The translations under genes were made by a program, and so were the position numbers. Below the pieces are notes generated by a model, which was given only the letters and a program-made list of their open reading frames with translations, was not told the DNA's origin and searched no databases. 64,000 nucleotides of DNA from Rhodoferax sp. AJA081-3 (lineage in GTDB: Bacteria > Pseudomonadota > Gammaproteobacteria > Burkholderiales > Burkholderiaceae_C): NCBI RefSeq assembly GCF_017798165.1, contig NZ_CP059068.1, positions 4,836,001 through 4,900,000 on the forward strand. Direction: 5' to 3'. This document shows, one piece after another, positions 48,372 through 57,840 of the stretch (position 1 is its first letter; every line of letters starts with the position of its first letter).

Positions 48372-50003
48372 ATGCAAGCCGATACCGTGCCCACAGACAC
48401 GATGCCGCCGCCCGCCGCAGCCAGAGCCCCCGCCATAGCCCAAACCCGCATTGAATCCTTGGACGTGGTCCGCGGGTTTGCACTGTTTGGCATCTTTCTG
48501 ATGAACATCGAGTTTTTCAACCGGACCATGAGCGGCATTGGCGAAGGCATGCCCCAGGGGCTGACCGGTGTGGACTGGTGGGCCAGCTGGTTTGTGACTT
48601 ACTTTGTGCAGGGCAAATTCTGGACCGTGTTTTCACTGTTGTTTGGTATGGGCTTTGCGGTCATGTTGACCCGGGCCGAGCGGGCCCAACGTGACTTTCT
48701 GGCGCCCTATCTGCGCCGCATTTTGGGCCTGGCCGTGTTTGGCGCCGCACACTATATTTTTCTGTGGCAGGGCGACATCCTGTTCAGCTATTCGGTGGGT
48801 GCCGTGGCCCTGATGATCGTGCTCTACGGCAAATGGAAACCGATATTGATCGCGCTGGCGGTGATGGTGGGGTTAGGATTAGCCGGTATGGAGCCGCTGT
48901 TTGGCATTGCAGGGGCCGTGGCCTTTGTGGCGCTGGTGTCGCTGTACCTGCGCAATGAGCAGACCTTCACGGTGCGCGGTCGCGCTATCCCCCGTTTTTC
49001 GATGATTCTTGGTGTTCTGGGTGTGGTGGCCGTAGTGGCTGCCGCCGTCCTGTGGGTACTGCCCGATGGCCCCAAGGAGCCGCGTATTCCCGTCACGCTG
49101 TTCGGTGTCATCCTGCTGGTAGTTGCCAAACTGTCGGCACGGTTCAAGGACCCCAAGGACCTGCGGGTATTGCGCTTGGGTGCCACCCTCTACACCGTGT
49201 CGTTTGTGATCATGACCACGCTGGGTGCGGCGCAGTACCTGATGCCCCGTCCACCGGAGGTTGCGGCCAATGCAACCCAGGCTGAGGTCGAGAAGGCCGA
49301 GAAGAAAAAAGCTGAAAAGGCCACACGCCTGGCAGAACGCCTGGAAGCCCGGCGCAAAGAGGTGCAGACCCTGTCCAGCGGCACCTATTGGGAGGCGGTG
49401 GAGATGCGGGCCCGCAGGTTCCCGGACAAGGTGGCAGGGGATGCAGGTTTTGCCACCGTGTTGCTGGCCATGTTTCTGATTGGAAGCTGGTTTGTGCGCT
49501 CGGGGGTGATGGAGAACACCAAGGCTCATCTGCCCCTGTTCCGCAAACTGGCGTTGTATGGCCTACCCCTGGGCATAGGCCTGGGCTTGCTGGGCAGCAC
49601 CATTACCATGTCCCACACGCCGGGTGACAGCCAAAGTGGCTTCCAGTTTGCCCGTGGCCTTGCCATGTTAGGCAATCTGCCGGCCAGCCTGGGGTATGTG
49701 GGCCTGGTGGTGCTGATGCTGCACAGCCGCTCGGTGTTTTCACACATCCGGGTGCTGGCGCCGGTGGGGCGTATGGCCTTGAGCAATTACCTGCTGCAGT
49801 CGCTGATCTGCAGCTGGTATTTTTATGGTTACGGCCTGGGTAACTGGGGCATGGGACGCGCCACGCAGTTGGGCTTTGTGCTGGTCGTGTTTGTATTGCA
49901 AATTGGCCTGAGCCACTGGTGGCTATCGCGTTACCGCTTTGGGCCCCTGGAGTGGGTATGGCGTGCCTTCACCTACCGCAGCACACCGGCCATGCTGAAA
50001 TAG
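48372..50003 (+). CDS. DUF418-domain membrane protein
   Basis: A 543-residue polytopic membrane protein, beginning ESLDVVRGFALFGIFLMNIEFFN, the typical DUF418/YeiB start. The C-terminal DUF418 part is GRMALSNYLLQSLICSWYFYGYGLGNWG and the end LSHWWLSRYRFGPLEWVWRAFTY. Some ten helices. A charged coiled-coil-like insert (AEVEKAEKKKAEKATRLAERL, around residues 310-335) splits the membrane part and is not usual in the family. The function of YeiB-like proteins is unsettled, possibly transport or acyl transfer. Strong AAGGAGG before the ATG at 48372. Confidence 0.88.
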   Translation: MQADTVPTDTMPPPAAARAPAIAQTRIESLDVVRGFALFGIFLMNIEFFNRTMSGIGEGMPQGLTGVDWWASWFVTYFVQGKFWTVFSLLFGMGFAVMLTRAERAQRDFLAPYLRRILGLAVFGAAHYIFLWQGDILFSYSVGAVALMIVLYGKWKPILIALAVMVGLGLAGMEPLFGIAGAVAFVALVSLYLRNEQTFTVRGRAIPRFSMILGVLGVVAVVAAAVLWVLPDGPKEPRIPVTLFGVILLVVAKLSARFKDPKDLRVLRLGATLYTVSFVIMTTLGAAQYLMPRPPEVAANATQAEVEKAEKKKAEKATRLAERLEARRKEVQTLSSGTYWEAVEMRARRFPDKVAGDAGFATVLLAMFLIGSWFVRSGVMENTKAHLPLFRKLALYGLPLGIGLGLLGSTITMSHTPGDSQSGFQFARGLAMLGNLPASLGYVGLVVLMLHSRSVFSHIRVLAPVGRMALSNYLLQSLICSWYFYGYGLGNWGMGRATQLGFVLVVFVLQIGLSHWWLSRYRFGPLEWVWRAFTYRSTPAMLK

Positions 50004-50005
50004 GT

Positions 50006-52411
50006 TTACTTGGGTTGCAGCACGATGCGTTTCACCGTTGCTGCCTCCACCTTTTTACGGGTGTACAGCAGCGAGAAGTACTCCCCCTTGCGCCACATCT
50101 CGGTCATGTCGCGGTAGTGCGGGCTGTCGGGGTCGCCGGACTGGCCGGGTAGGTTGATGGCGCGGGAGTTGTCCCAGTTGCCCACATCCACCACGATGCG
50201 AAAGGACGGCCCACCGGTCTGGCGAAAATTGCGCGGGTCGTAACCGGCCTGGTTGGGCGTGCTGCCACTGCCTGGCGTGGGCACTGGCCCCACGTTCAAT
50301 TTGGCTGCCGTGGCGTTGTCCACAGCGCCTGCAAAGGGATGGGTTATCAATGCATTGTGCAGCTTGCCCCACTGCCATTGGCGCGGGTCGCTACCCAACA
50401 TTTTTTCGGTGTTGGCCCAGGCCATATTGAGGCTGGTCAACAGCACCCAGTCCCGTTTGGCGGTAGCGTCGCTGCCAAATGCCGTATCCGGTTTTTCCAT
50501 TGCGTTCAGCAAGCGTGTGGTATCGGGGAAGGCAATGATGGCCGCCCCTGTCTTGCTGAGCACCGTCTCCTTGAACACATAACCCAGGTAGCGGGACCAC
50601 CAGACCTCAAACAGCGCCGCCGCGCCGGAGCCTGCAGTTACGGTGCCATCCCAGGTGCGCAGCAGGTTCAACGCGGCCTGGGCTTTGGCGTCGGTGGATT
50701 GCAGCTTGCCCAGCAGAGCAAGGAGTCGCCGGGCGGGTGTGGACACCACATCGTTCTGCAAGCGCAGGGAGTCATCGATGGACACTTTTCCAGGCTTGGC
50801 CAGCACCTCCGCCAGGCGTTGGTAACGGTCGGAGCTGGCCCATTCAAACCCCAATTTGCGTTCGCGGTAGGGGTAGTTGGGTGGCAGGTTCATCTCATTG
50901 GCGCTGGCAAACCAGCCCTGCGGTGGGTTGTAGCTGGATGGCAGCTGGTGGCCAGCCAGGAAACCCGCCCATTCATGGCGCCCGTCACCGGGCACGGGCA
51001 TCAGGCCGTCCCAGTTGGGGCGTATGGGTGCACGCCCGCCCACCACCCAGCCGATGTTGCCCTGGGTGTCCGCATAGACCTGGTTTTCACTGGGCGCTCC
51101 CCAGTCCGCCATGGCGCGCTGAAACTCCTGGAAGTTGCTGGCATACATGTAGTGGATGCTGCCAAAGTAGGGCGCCATGCCGGGCTCAAACCACGCCGAC
51201 CGCACGGCAAAGGCGCGGTTCTTGCCGGGCTCGGTGTGGATCACCGGGCCGTGGCGGGTGAACCGCAGCTCGGCTTCTACCGGCTTGCCACCCTTGACGG
51301 CAATCGTCTCGCGCAGCACGGTGAAGGCCTCCCATTGCCCCTGGTACTGGTATTGGCCGGGGTTTGCCGGGTTGAGGGCGTACACATAGAGATCTTCCTG
51401 GTCTATGCTGAAAATGGTCAGGCCAAACGCGATGTGGCCGTTGTGGCCGATGGAGATACCGGGCAGCGCTGGCTCACCCGCACCAATGACGTCGAGCTGG
51501 GGTGCGTTCAAGTGGGTGATGTAACGCAGCGAAGGCGCGCTGTAGGCCCGGTGCGGGTCGCTGGCCAATATGGGGCGCCCAGTGGTGGACTTGGCGGGTG
51601 CAACCACCCAGGCGTTGCTGCCCTCGGCGGGTGTTTCGTGTGGCGCATCGTATGGCGCGGTAGCCAGATCGGTTTTGTTCAGTGCTACGCCTTGGGTTGC
51701 CAGCTGGAAGACCTTGAGCAAGTCCCTGGGCAGGCAAGGGTCCAGGCCTTGGGGCACCGTGGTTTCCCAAGGAGGGCTCAGCATGACCCGCAGGGTGTCG
51801 GTCTTCAGGTCCGCGTGGCAGACCAGGTACGAGCGGGCCACTTCGGAAGTCAGGTTGCGGGTCAGCGCATGGCTACGGATGCGCACCACGTCCTGTGCCT
51901 GCCACTTCTCGGGGGTGTAGGCGAAACGCCTGAACTCCAGTGGCAGGTTTTGCGGCGCGGCGGTCACCTCGTCAATGTAGGCGTTGATGCCCGCCACAAA
52001 ACGTTCGGTTATGCCCTGCGCGCGCGGGCCATAGGCCTGCCATTCCTTTTGCATGTCCCCGCGGTACAGGAAGAGCCGGCTGGCGCGGTCCTGGTCTACA
52101 AAGGTGGGGCCAAACACTTCGGCCAGCCTTCCTAAGCCACGGCGGCGCCACAGATCGATCTGGAACAGCCGGTCGCGTGCGGCGTTGTAACCCTGCACAA
52201 AAAACACGTCGTCCTGGCTGGCCGCATAAATGTGGGCTACGCCCCAGCGGTCCACCAGAATTTCTGCGGCCTGTTGCAGGCCTGCCACTTTGACCGTGCG
52301 GGCGGCTGCCCGTGGCGCTTCGGCGTTGACCAGGTTGGGCGTGAGCAACAGACAGGCCAGAACACTGGCACCACGGATCAAAGTTGAGGGGGTTGGGGTG
52401 GGCAAGGGCAT
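50006..52411 (-). CDS. penicillin acylase-family Ntn hydrolase
   Basis: An 801-residue exported precursor. A signal peptide (residues 1-30, [20 protein letters not shown]) precedes the alpha chain. The autocatalytic site and nucleophile Ser265 lies in [15 protein letters not shown] and starts the beta chain. [37 protein letters not shown] is the classic N-terminal part. Relatives cleave penicillin G, acyl-homoserine lactones or other amides; here substrate is open, with lactone quenching a fair possibility. Divergent from edd, 140 bases apart. Confidence 0.92.
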   Translation of the reverse strand: MPLPTPTPSTLIRGASVLACLLLTPNLVNAEAPRAAARTVKVAGLQQAAEILVDRWGVAHIYAASQDDVFFVQGYNAARDRLFQIDLWRRRGLGRLAEVFGPTFVDQDRASRLFLYRGDMQKEWQAYGPRAQGITERFVAGINAYIDEVTAAPQNLPLEFRRFAYTPEKWQAQDVVRIRSHALTRNLTSEVARSYLVCHADLKTDTLRVMLSPPWETTVPQGLDPCLPRDLLKVFQLATQGVALNKTDLATAPYDAPHETPAEGSNAWVVAPAKSTTGRPILASDPHRAYSAPSLRYITHLNAPQLDVIGAGEPALPGISIGHNGHIAFGLTIFSIDQEDLYVYALNPANPGQYQYQGQWEAFTVLRETIAVKGGKPVEAELRFTRHGPVIHTEPGKNRAFAVRSAWFEPGMAPYFGSIHYMYASNFQEFQRAMADWGAPSENQVYADTQGNIGWVVGGRAPIRPNWDGLMPVPGDGRHEWAGFLAGHQLPSSYNPPQGWFASANEMNLPPNYPYRERKLGFEWASSDRYQRLAEVLAKPGKVSIDDSLRLQNDVVSTPARRLLALLGKLQSTDAKAQAALNLLRTWDGTVTAGSGAAALFEVWWSRYLGYVFKETVLSKTGAAIIAFPDTTRLLNAMEKPDTAFGSDATAKRDWVLLTSLNMAWANTEKMLGSDPRQWQWGKLHNALITHPFAGAVDNATAAKLNVGPVPTPGSGSTPNQAGYDPRNFRQTGGPSFRIVVDVGNWDNSRAINLPGQSGDPDSPHYRDMTEMWRKGEYFSLLYTRKKVEAATVKRIVLQPK

Positions 52412-52482
52412 GTTGTGGGGCGTGGTTGGGCAGCGCTATGTTAGTGAGCATTGCAACACTGGCCGCATCTTGTACCGCGCTG

Positions 52483-52543
52483 GTAACTAAAAACCTGCCA
52501 AATTATCGTAACCAAGTTACCATTGGCGGAGCAATCCAGTTAC
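52483..52543 (+). promoter_or_regulatory. candidate operator of edd (GTAAC/GTTAC half-sites)
   Basis: GTAACCAAGTTAC (52508-52520) is a 13-base palindrome with a three-base centre. A further GTAAC lies at 52483 and GTTAC at 52539, so four half-sites sit within 61 bases upstream of edd. Such clusters are typical of sugar-acid repressors of the LacI or RpiR types. Confidence 0.5.
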
Positions 52544-52551
52544 ACCATCGC

Positions 52552-54432
52552 ATGCAAAAAACCACCGCCCTCCACCCTGTTGTACTCGCCGTAACCGAAC
52601 GTGTCCGCACCCGCAGTGCCGCCACGCGCAGCAGTTATCTGGCACAGGTGGACGCCGCAGCCCAGCGCAAGCCTGGAGCCGAGCGTATGGGCTGTGCCAA
52701 CGTGGCCCATGCCTTTGCGGCCATGCCCGATGGTGACAAGGCCCGTGTAACCGGTATCGACAAGTTCCGGGTGGTGGCAGAAAAGGGCCCGAATATCGGC
52801 ATCGTCACCGCCTACAACGACATGTTGTCGGCCCACGCACCCCTGCAGCACTACCCCGACCTCATCAAGCTGGAAGCCCGCCGCCTGGGTGCCACGGCAC
52901 AGGTGGCCGGTGGTGTGCCCGCCATGTGTGACGGGGTAACCCAGGGCACGCCGGGTATGGAGCTGAGTTTGTTCAGCCGCGACACCATTGCCATGGCCAC
53001 CGCCATTTCGCTGAGCCACGATGTGTTTGACTGCGCGCTGATGCTGGGCGTGTGCGACAAAATCGTGCCCGGCCTGCTGATCGGCGCGCTGCATTTTGGC
53101 CACTTGCCCACCGTGTTTGTGCCCGCCGGGCCCATGACATCGGGCCTGTCCAACAACGACAAGGCCAAGGTGCGCGAGAAGGCGGCCCAGGGGCTCGTGG
53201 GGCGGTCTGAGCTGCTGGAGGCTGAGTCTGCTGCTTACCACGGCTTGGGCACCTGCACCTTTTACGGAACGGCCAACAGCAACCAGATGCTGCTAGAAGC
53301 CATGGGTCTGCACGTGCCCGGTACGGCCTTTATCAACCCTGGCGCGGATGTGCGGCAGGAGTTGACCCGCGAGGCCGTGCGCACCGTGTTGGGCAAACAA
53401 ACCGGCGGTGCTGCTGCACCCCAAGCAGGGTGGAAATGCCCGCCCATTGGTGTACAGGTGGACGAACGCTGCATCGTCAATGCCATGGTCGCCCTGCTGG
53501 CCACCGGCGGCTCTACCAACCACCTGATCCACTGGGTGGCGGTGGCCCGCGCGGCCGGCATTGTGATCGACTGGAATGATTTTTCGGATTTGTCAGATGT
53601 GGTGCCTCTGCTGACCCGCGTCTACCCCAATGGCAGCGCCGATGTAAACCAGTTCCAGGCCGCAGGCGGCCCCGGTTATGTGATCCGTGAGCTGCTGGAT
53701 GCCGGTTATCTACACGCCGATGTGTTGACCGTGCGTTCGGGCGGCCTGCGTGAATACACCGCCATTCCTTCGGCTCACGCCGACGGTGCCTTGCAATGGG
53801 CAGATGCCGGTGCCAGCCAGGACGAGACGGTGGTGCGCCCGGCCAGCGATCCCTTCAGCGCCAGCGGTGGCCTCAAGCTCTTGCTGGGCAATCTGGGGCG
53901 CAGCGTGATCAAGGTGTCAGCCGTGCCGCACGACCGCCACGTCATCGAAGCACCCTGCCGCGTGTTTGATTCACAAGAAGCCTTGCACCATGCCTTCCAT
54001 GCCGACGAGTTGAACCAGGACCTGATTTGTGTGGTGCGCTGGCAGGGGCCACAGGCCAACGGCATGCCCGAGTTGCACAAGCTCACACCGCCGCTGGCCG
54101 TACTGCAGGGCAAGGGCTTCAAGGTGGCCCTGGTGACCGATGGCCGCATGAGTGGCGCTTCGGGCAAGGTGCCGTCTGCCATCCACGTATCACCCGAAGC
54201 CGCTTCCGGTGGGCCACTGGCCAAGGTGCGTGATGGTGACCGTATTCGCCTCGATGCTAGCGCTGGCACCCTGCAGGTGCTGGTGGACGCTGCCGAGTGG
54301 GATGCGCGCCCGCTGGCTACCATGCCCGAAACTCTGCGTGCTGCCAATGGCGTGGGCATGGGCCGTGAGCTATTTGCCGGTATGCGGCGCAACGCATTGA
54401 CGGCGGAAGAGGGCGCCTGCAGCTGGTTGTAG
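52552..54432 (+). CDS. edd: phosphogluconate dehydratase
   Basis: A 626-residue Fe-S dehydratase that turns 6-phosphogluconate to KDPG in the Entner-Doudoroff pathway. Family marks are [62 protein letters not shown] and [19 protein letters not shown], with cysteines for the 4Fe-4S cluster. The ATG at 52552 gives the usual length. Upstream are the GTAAC/GTTAC half-sites. The eda gene follows after 48 bases, so both are one operon. Confidence 0.97.
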   Translation: MQKTTALHPVVLAVTERVRTRSAATRSSYLAQVDAAAQRKPGAERMGCANVAHAFAAMPDGDKARVTGIDKFRVVAEKGPNIGIVTAYNDMLSAHAPLQHYPDLIKLEARRLGATAQVAGGVPAMCDGVTQGTPGMELSLFSRDTIAMATAISLSHDVFDCALMLGVCDKIVPGLLIGALHFGHLPTVFVPAGPMTSGLSNNDKAKVREKAAQGLVGRSELLEAESAAYHGLGTCTFYGTANSNQMLLEAMGLHVPGTAFINPGADVRQELTREAVRTVLGKQTGGAAAPQAGWKCPPIGVQVDERCIVNAMVALLATGGSTNHLIHWVAVARAAGIVIDWNDFSDLSDVVPLLTRVYPNGSADVNQFQAAGGPGYVIRELLDAGYLHADVLTVRSGGLREYTAIPSAHADGALQWADAGASQDETVVRPASDPFSASGGLKLLLGNLGRSVIKVSAVPHDRHVIEAPCRVFDSQEALHHAFHADELNQDLICVVRWQGPQANGMPELHKLTPPLAVLQGKGFKVALVTDGRMSGASGKVPSAIHVSPEAASGGPLAKVRDGDRIRLDASAGTLQVLVDAAEWDARPLATMPETLRAANGVGMGRELFAGMRRNALTAEEGACSWL

Positions 54433-54480
54433 CGCCGTGCCAGCCCTCATCTTCTCTCCATAAAAACTTCAAAAAATCCC

Positions 54481-55125
54481 ATGCCATCTGCTCTTTCTTT
54501 TACCGCCCTGCAAGTGATGCAGGACGCTCCCGTTATTCCCGTCATCGTGTTGAACGATGTGGCCCATGCCGTGCCCATGGCGCGTGCGCTGGTGGCCGGT
54601 GGTATCCGTATGCTGGAGGTCACGCTGCGCACACCCCAGGCCCTGGCCTGTATCGAAGCCATCGCGCGCGACGTGCCCGAAGCCGTGGTGGGTGCGGGCA
54701 CAGTGCGCTCCAAGGCCGATGCCCAGGCTGCGGCCCGCGCGGGTGCGCGTTTTGCGGTCAGCCCAGGCTACACCAGCACCGTCGGCCAGGCCTGCCGTGA
54801 TGCGGGGCTGGCACTGTTGCCCGGCGTGGCCACCGGCAGCGAAATCATGGTTGCGCAAGAAGACGGGTTTACCGAGCTTAAATTTTTCCCCGCCATGCAA
54901 GCTGGCGGCCCGGCCATGCTCAAGGCCTGGAGTGGCCCGTTTTTTGATGTGAAGTTTTGCCCCACCGGTGGCGTGAGTTTGCAGAACGCACGCGAGTTCC
55001 TGGCACTGCCCAATGTGGTGTGTGTGGGCGGCTCCTGGCTGGTTCCGGCCGACGCGGTGGCCCAGGGCAACTGGGATGCAGTGACACAACTGGCCCGCGA
55101 CACGCAGGCCTTGCGTACACGGTAA
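54481..55125 (+). CDS. eda: KDPG/KHG aldolase
   Basis: A 214-residue class I aldolase that splits KDPG to pyruvate and glyceraldehyde 3-phosphate. Glu46 in LEVTLRTPQAL and the Schiff-base Lys134 in TELKFFPA are in place; VGAGTVRSKADAQAAARAGARFAVSPG and CPTGGVSLQNAREFL complete the barrel. Second gene of the Entner-Doudoroff operon. A family A repeat begins 8 bases after the stop. Confidence 0.97.
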   Translation: MPSALSFTALQVMQDAPVIPVIVLNDVAHAVPMARALVAGGIRMLEVTLRTPQALACIEAIARDVPEAVVGAGTVRSKADAQAAARAGARFAVSPGYTSTVGQACRDAGLALLPGVATGSEIMVAQEDGFTELKFFPAMQAGGPAMLKAWSGPFFDVKFCPTGGVSLQNAREFLALPNVVCVGGSWLVPADAVAQGNWDAVTQLARDTQALRTR

Positions 55126-55133
55126 TACGACTT

Positions 55134-55187
55134 GCTATACTATATATAGCAGTACAGTGTTATTTTACGGGGGCTAGAGGCTTCATT
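55134..55187 (+). repeat. family A short palindromic repeat, copy 8
   Basis: The palindrome GCTATACTATATATAGC is followed by a spacer and TTTTACGGGGGCTAGAGGC. It sat at the 3' end of gloA before the insertion sequence arrived, and now lies between eda and that element. Confidence 0.8.
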
Positions 55188-55191
55188 TGCT

Positions 55192-56284
55192 GGCGGATTC
55201 AAGTACAAAGCGCAACGGAATGCAGTGTAAGAGGTCTGACGGGTAGGTTGTAGAAGACCTCATGCGGTGTGCGATAGCCCAGGCACTTACGAGGCCGATG
55301 ATTGAGTAAGTACACAGCTTCATCGACCTGAGCCTGTGTCACCTTGAGCAAACTGCACCCCTTTGGAAAGAACTGTCGCAGCAGCCCGTTGGTGTTCTCA
55401 TTGAGCCCACGCTGCCATGAGCAGTAGGGCTTGGCAAAGTACACCTTCGCCCTCAAACAACTTGCAATGAATTCGTGCTCAGCGAACTCCTTGCCGTTGT
55501 CAAAGGTCAGTGTCTTGCAGGCATGTCTGTGGGGGCGCAGCAAATCGACAATGGCCTGCGTCACCCCGCACTGTGCTTGGAGCGTAGTGGATGCGCCAAG
55601 GTATAGCGGGACTTGCGTTCCACCAGTGTCACCAACACGCCTTTGCGCCCCCCGCCGATCACCGTATCGCCCTCCCAGTCGCCTATGCGCTTCTTGCTAT
55701 CCACCACTGCGGGGCGATGTTCAATTCCGACCCGGTTCTTGAGTACCCCACGGCGCTCTCGACCACTGGCATAGCGCTTTCTACGAAGTTTTTGACAGCG
55801 CAAGTACCCGACTAAATCACCGCCCTGGGCTTTGTTGGCATAGGCGTATTGGTAGATGGCTTCGGTGCTAATCGACAAACGATCCTCTAAAGCCAGGCGG
55901 TCACTGACTTGCTGGGGAGACAAGCTCAGGCGCAGATACAACTCCACGAGTTGCCACTGCTCTGGATCGAACTGGCGGGCATTGCGACGCTGTGTCTGTC
56001 TCTGAGTCGCTTTGTCTTGGGCCAGTGCAGGTTGGTAGCCCCGGGCACTGGCATTGCGCCTGAGCTCGCGGCTGATCGTCGAGCTGCTACGTCCAAGCTC
56101 TGCTGCAATTTGCGACAGATGAATGCCTTGGCGCGTGAGGTTGTGAATTTGGTATCGTTCTTCTTGGGTCAAGTGTGTATAGGTCATGGTGCAACGTTTG
56201 GGACTGGCCGGTCACAAAAGTGCATCCTATTCACTCTTGGCCTAACCCGTTTCTAAAACGTTGCACTTCGTACTTGAATCCGCC
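55192..56284 (-). mobile_element. IS30-family insertion sequence, 1093 bases
   Basis: Both ends are visible. Terminal inverted repeats start GGCGGATTCAAGTAC and agree in 24 of the first 26 bases (left copy then AAAGCGCAACG, right copy then GAAGTGCAACG). A GCT flanks each side (55189-55191 and 56285-56287), a 3-base target duplication as expected for the family. The single transposase gene is frameshifted. The element interrupts the end of gloA. Confidence 0.93.
55199..56187 (-). pseudogene. IS30-family transposase, frameshifted
   Basis: The reading frame is in two pieces. 56187-55561 encodes the helix-turn-helix (LTQEERYQIHNLTRQGIHLSQIAAELGRSSSTISRELRRN) and the first part of the DDE domain (RIGDWEGDTVIGGGRKGVLVTLVERKSRY). 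55564-55199 encodes the rest (LTFDNGKEFAEHEF, GLNENTNGLLRQFFPKG, the final Glu region, LNHRPRKCLGYRTPHEVF). The pieces meet at HSAG/VTQAIVDLL, where one base is missing in a GGGG run. IS30 transposases are normally a single frame, so this copy is likely inactive; ribosomal slippage at GGGG is a weaker alternative. Confidence 0.88.
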
Positions 56285-56677
56285 GCTTAATGACCCTGGG
56301 CGTTGGATGAGTTCAATCTTGTAGCCATCCGGGTCGGTCACAAACGCAATGATGGAACTGCCGCCCTTGACCGGACCGGCTTCGCGGGTCACATTGCCAC
56401 CCGCCGCCTTGATGGCTTCGCAGGCGGCATACACGTCGGGTACACCCAGCGCAATGTGGCCAAAGGCTGTGCCCATGTCATAGGATTCCACCCCCCAGTT
56501 GTAGGTGAGTTCGATCTCGGCATGTTCGGGATTGCTACCGTAACCCACGAAGGCCAGCGAGTATTTGTACTCGGGGTTCTCGGAGGTGCGGTTGAGCTTC
56601 ATGCCCAGGATCTGGGTGTAGAAATTGATGGAGCGTTGCAGGTTGCCAACGCGCAGCATGGTGTGGAGGAGTTGCAT
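56231..56677 (-). CDS. gloA: lactoylglutathione lyase with IS-derived C-terminal tail
   Basis: A glyoxalase I of 148 residues: [47 protein letters not shown] with the first metal His5, [17 protein letters not shown] and the last metal Glu in [15 protein letters not shown]. It converts the glutathione adduct of methylglyoxal. The native protein should end RPGSLSK, since removing the IS and one GCT copy restores AGC AAA TGA. The insertion lies right after the Ser codon, and reading continues 17 residues ([17 protein letters not shown]) into the IS end before a stop at 56231. All catalytic residues remain, so the enzyme may be active. Confidence 0.93.
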   Translation of the reverse strand: MQLLHTMLRVGNLQRSINFYTQILGMKLNRTSENPEYKYSLAFVGYGSNPEHAEIELTYNWGVESYDMGTAFGHIALGVPDVYAACEAIKAAGGNVTREAGPVKGGSSIIAFVTDPDGYKIELIQRPGSLSGGFKYEVQRFRNGLGQE

Positions 56678-56730
56678 GCGGGTGATTGTGCCGCAACGCC
56701 CCATTTGCCGCCGGACCGTGGGGGCTGAAT

Positions 56731-57273
56731 TCAGGGAGTTTTGAGGTCAAACACCAGGCAGGTTGTTGTGGCGTGTGCGTACAACGTGCCGTCGGGCCCA
56801 AACAGGCGGGCTTCGGCCGTGGCGAGCTGGCGGCCGCAGTGGATGACCTTGCCCTCGGCGCGTATGCGTTGCACCTTGGGGCCAATCGCCTTGACCAGGT
56901 TCACACCCAGCTCGGCCGTTGTGTAGCCGCGCCCGGGTGGCATCAGGGTGTGGATGGCGCAACCCAAGGCCGAATCCAGCAGCGTGGCGTACCAGCCACC
57001 GTGGATGGTGCCCATGGGATTCAGGTGGGCCGGGCCGGGTGTGCCCTGGAACACGGCGCGCCCGGCCTCGACTTCCAGGATCGTGAAGTCCAGGGTTTTG
57101 GCGATGGCGGCATATGGAATGTCACCGCGCAACATGGCCTGCATCACCTCCAGGCCGTTTTTGCCGGCAATCTGCGCGGGGGTGGCCACGCCGGGCCCGG
57201 GGCCGGCATTCAGAAGGGTGAGTACGGCTTGTTCTTGTGCCAGCCAGGTTTCCAGTTCGTTGCTTGTGCTCAT
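56731..57273 (-). CDS. PaaI-family hotdog thioesterase
   Basis: A 180-residue hotdog-fold protein. The active-site part [46 protein letters not shown] is the PaaI pattern, with the catalytic Asp/Ser area. It probably hydrolyses an acyl- or aryl-CoA. The N-terminal 50 residues are helical and less conserved. It is divergent from marR across 75 bases with two palindromes, so the same regulator may control it. Confidence 0.9.
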   Translation of the reverse strand: MSTSNELETWLAQEQAVLTLLNAGPGPGVATPAQIAGKNGLEVMQAMLRGDIPYAAIAKTLDFTILEVEAGRAVFQGTPGPAHLNPMGTIHGGWYATLLDSALGCAIHTLMPPGRGYTTAELGVNLVKAIGPKVQRIRAEGKVIHCGRQLATAEARLFGPDGTLYAHATTTCLVFDLKTP

Positions 57274-57311
57274 GGGGTTCTTTCGCTGAGGTTGCGGGTT
57301 TTATGCAAAAA

Positions 57312-57342
57312 CAATTGCATATGCAACAATTGTAGCTACAAT
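57312..57342. promoter_or_regulatory. MarR-type operator: two perfect 12-bp palindromes
   Basis: TTGCATATGCAA (57315-57326) and TTGTAGCTACAA (57330-57341) are perfect palindromes with centres 15 bases apart, flanked by CAATTG repeats. They overlap a plus-strand promoter: TTGCAT, 16 bases, TACAAT (57337-57342), only 6 bases from the marR ATG. They also lie in the region where the divergent thioesterase gene must start. Confidence 0.75.
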
Positions 57343-57348
57343 CATTTG

Positions 57349-57840
57349 ATGGAACAAGCCACTACCCCACTATCACCCACGGCCGAACCCGCGCTGGCCA
57401 AGCCCCAGGGCTGCACCAACCTGAAGCTGCGCCAACTGATGCGCCGTGTGGCCCAGCATTACGACGCCGAGGTGGGCAAGACCGGACTGAAGGGCACGCA
57501 GTATTCGTTGTTGTCGTATGTGGTCAAGCTGGGGCCTATCCGCGCGGTGGACCTTGCAGGCGCCATGCGGGTCACCACCTCCACGTTGTCGCGCAACCTG
57601 CAGCCGCTGGTGGCCATGGGGCTGCTGGCCATACTGCCCGGCGCCGATGCACGCAGCCGCTTGATCACGGCCACCGAAGAAGGCCAGAAAAAACGTACCG
57701 AGGCGCAGCGCAAGTGGCGCGTCGCGCAGGAGGGCATCAACCAGTTGCTGGGGCCACAGCGCGTGGTGGCGCTACACGCGTTGATTGACGAATCCCTTGA
57801 GCTGTTGTCCCCCATGGACGGAGAAGACGACGATGTCTGA
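57349..57840 (+). CDS. MarR-family transcriptional regulator
   Basis: A 163-residue winged-helix regulator. TNLKLRQLMRRVAQHYDAEVGKTGLKGTQYSLLSYV, then the HTH GPIRAVDLAGAMRVTTSTLSRNLQPLVAMGLLAI and the wing PGADARSRLITATEEG follow the MarR plan. It likely represses its own operon and the thioesterase through the two palindromes just upstream, and is released by a ligand, perhaps a drug or aromatic acid. The ATG at 57349 is 6 bases after the -10 box, so the mRNA may be leaderless. It overlaps the MFS gene by 8 bases. Confidence 0.92.
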   Translation: MEQATTPLSPTAEPALAKPQGCTNLKLRQLMRRVAQHYDAEVGKTGLKGTQYSLLSYVVKLGPIRAVDLAGAMRVTTSTLSRNLQPLVAMGLLAILPGADARSRLITATEEGQKKRTEAQRKWRVAQEGINQLLGPQRVVALHALIDESLELLSPMDGEDDDV

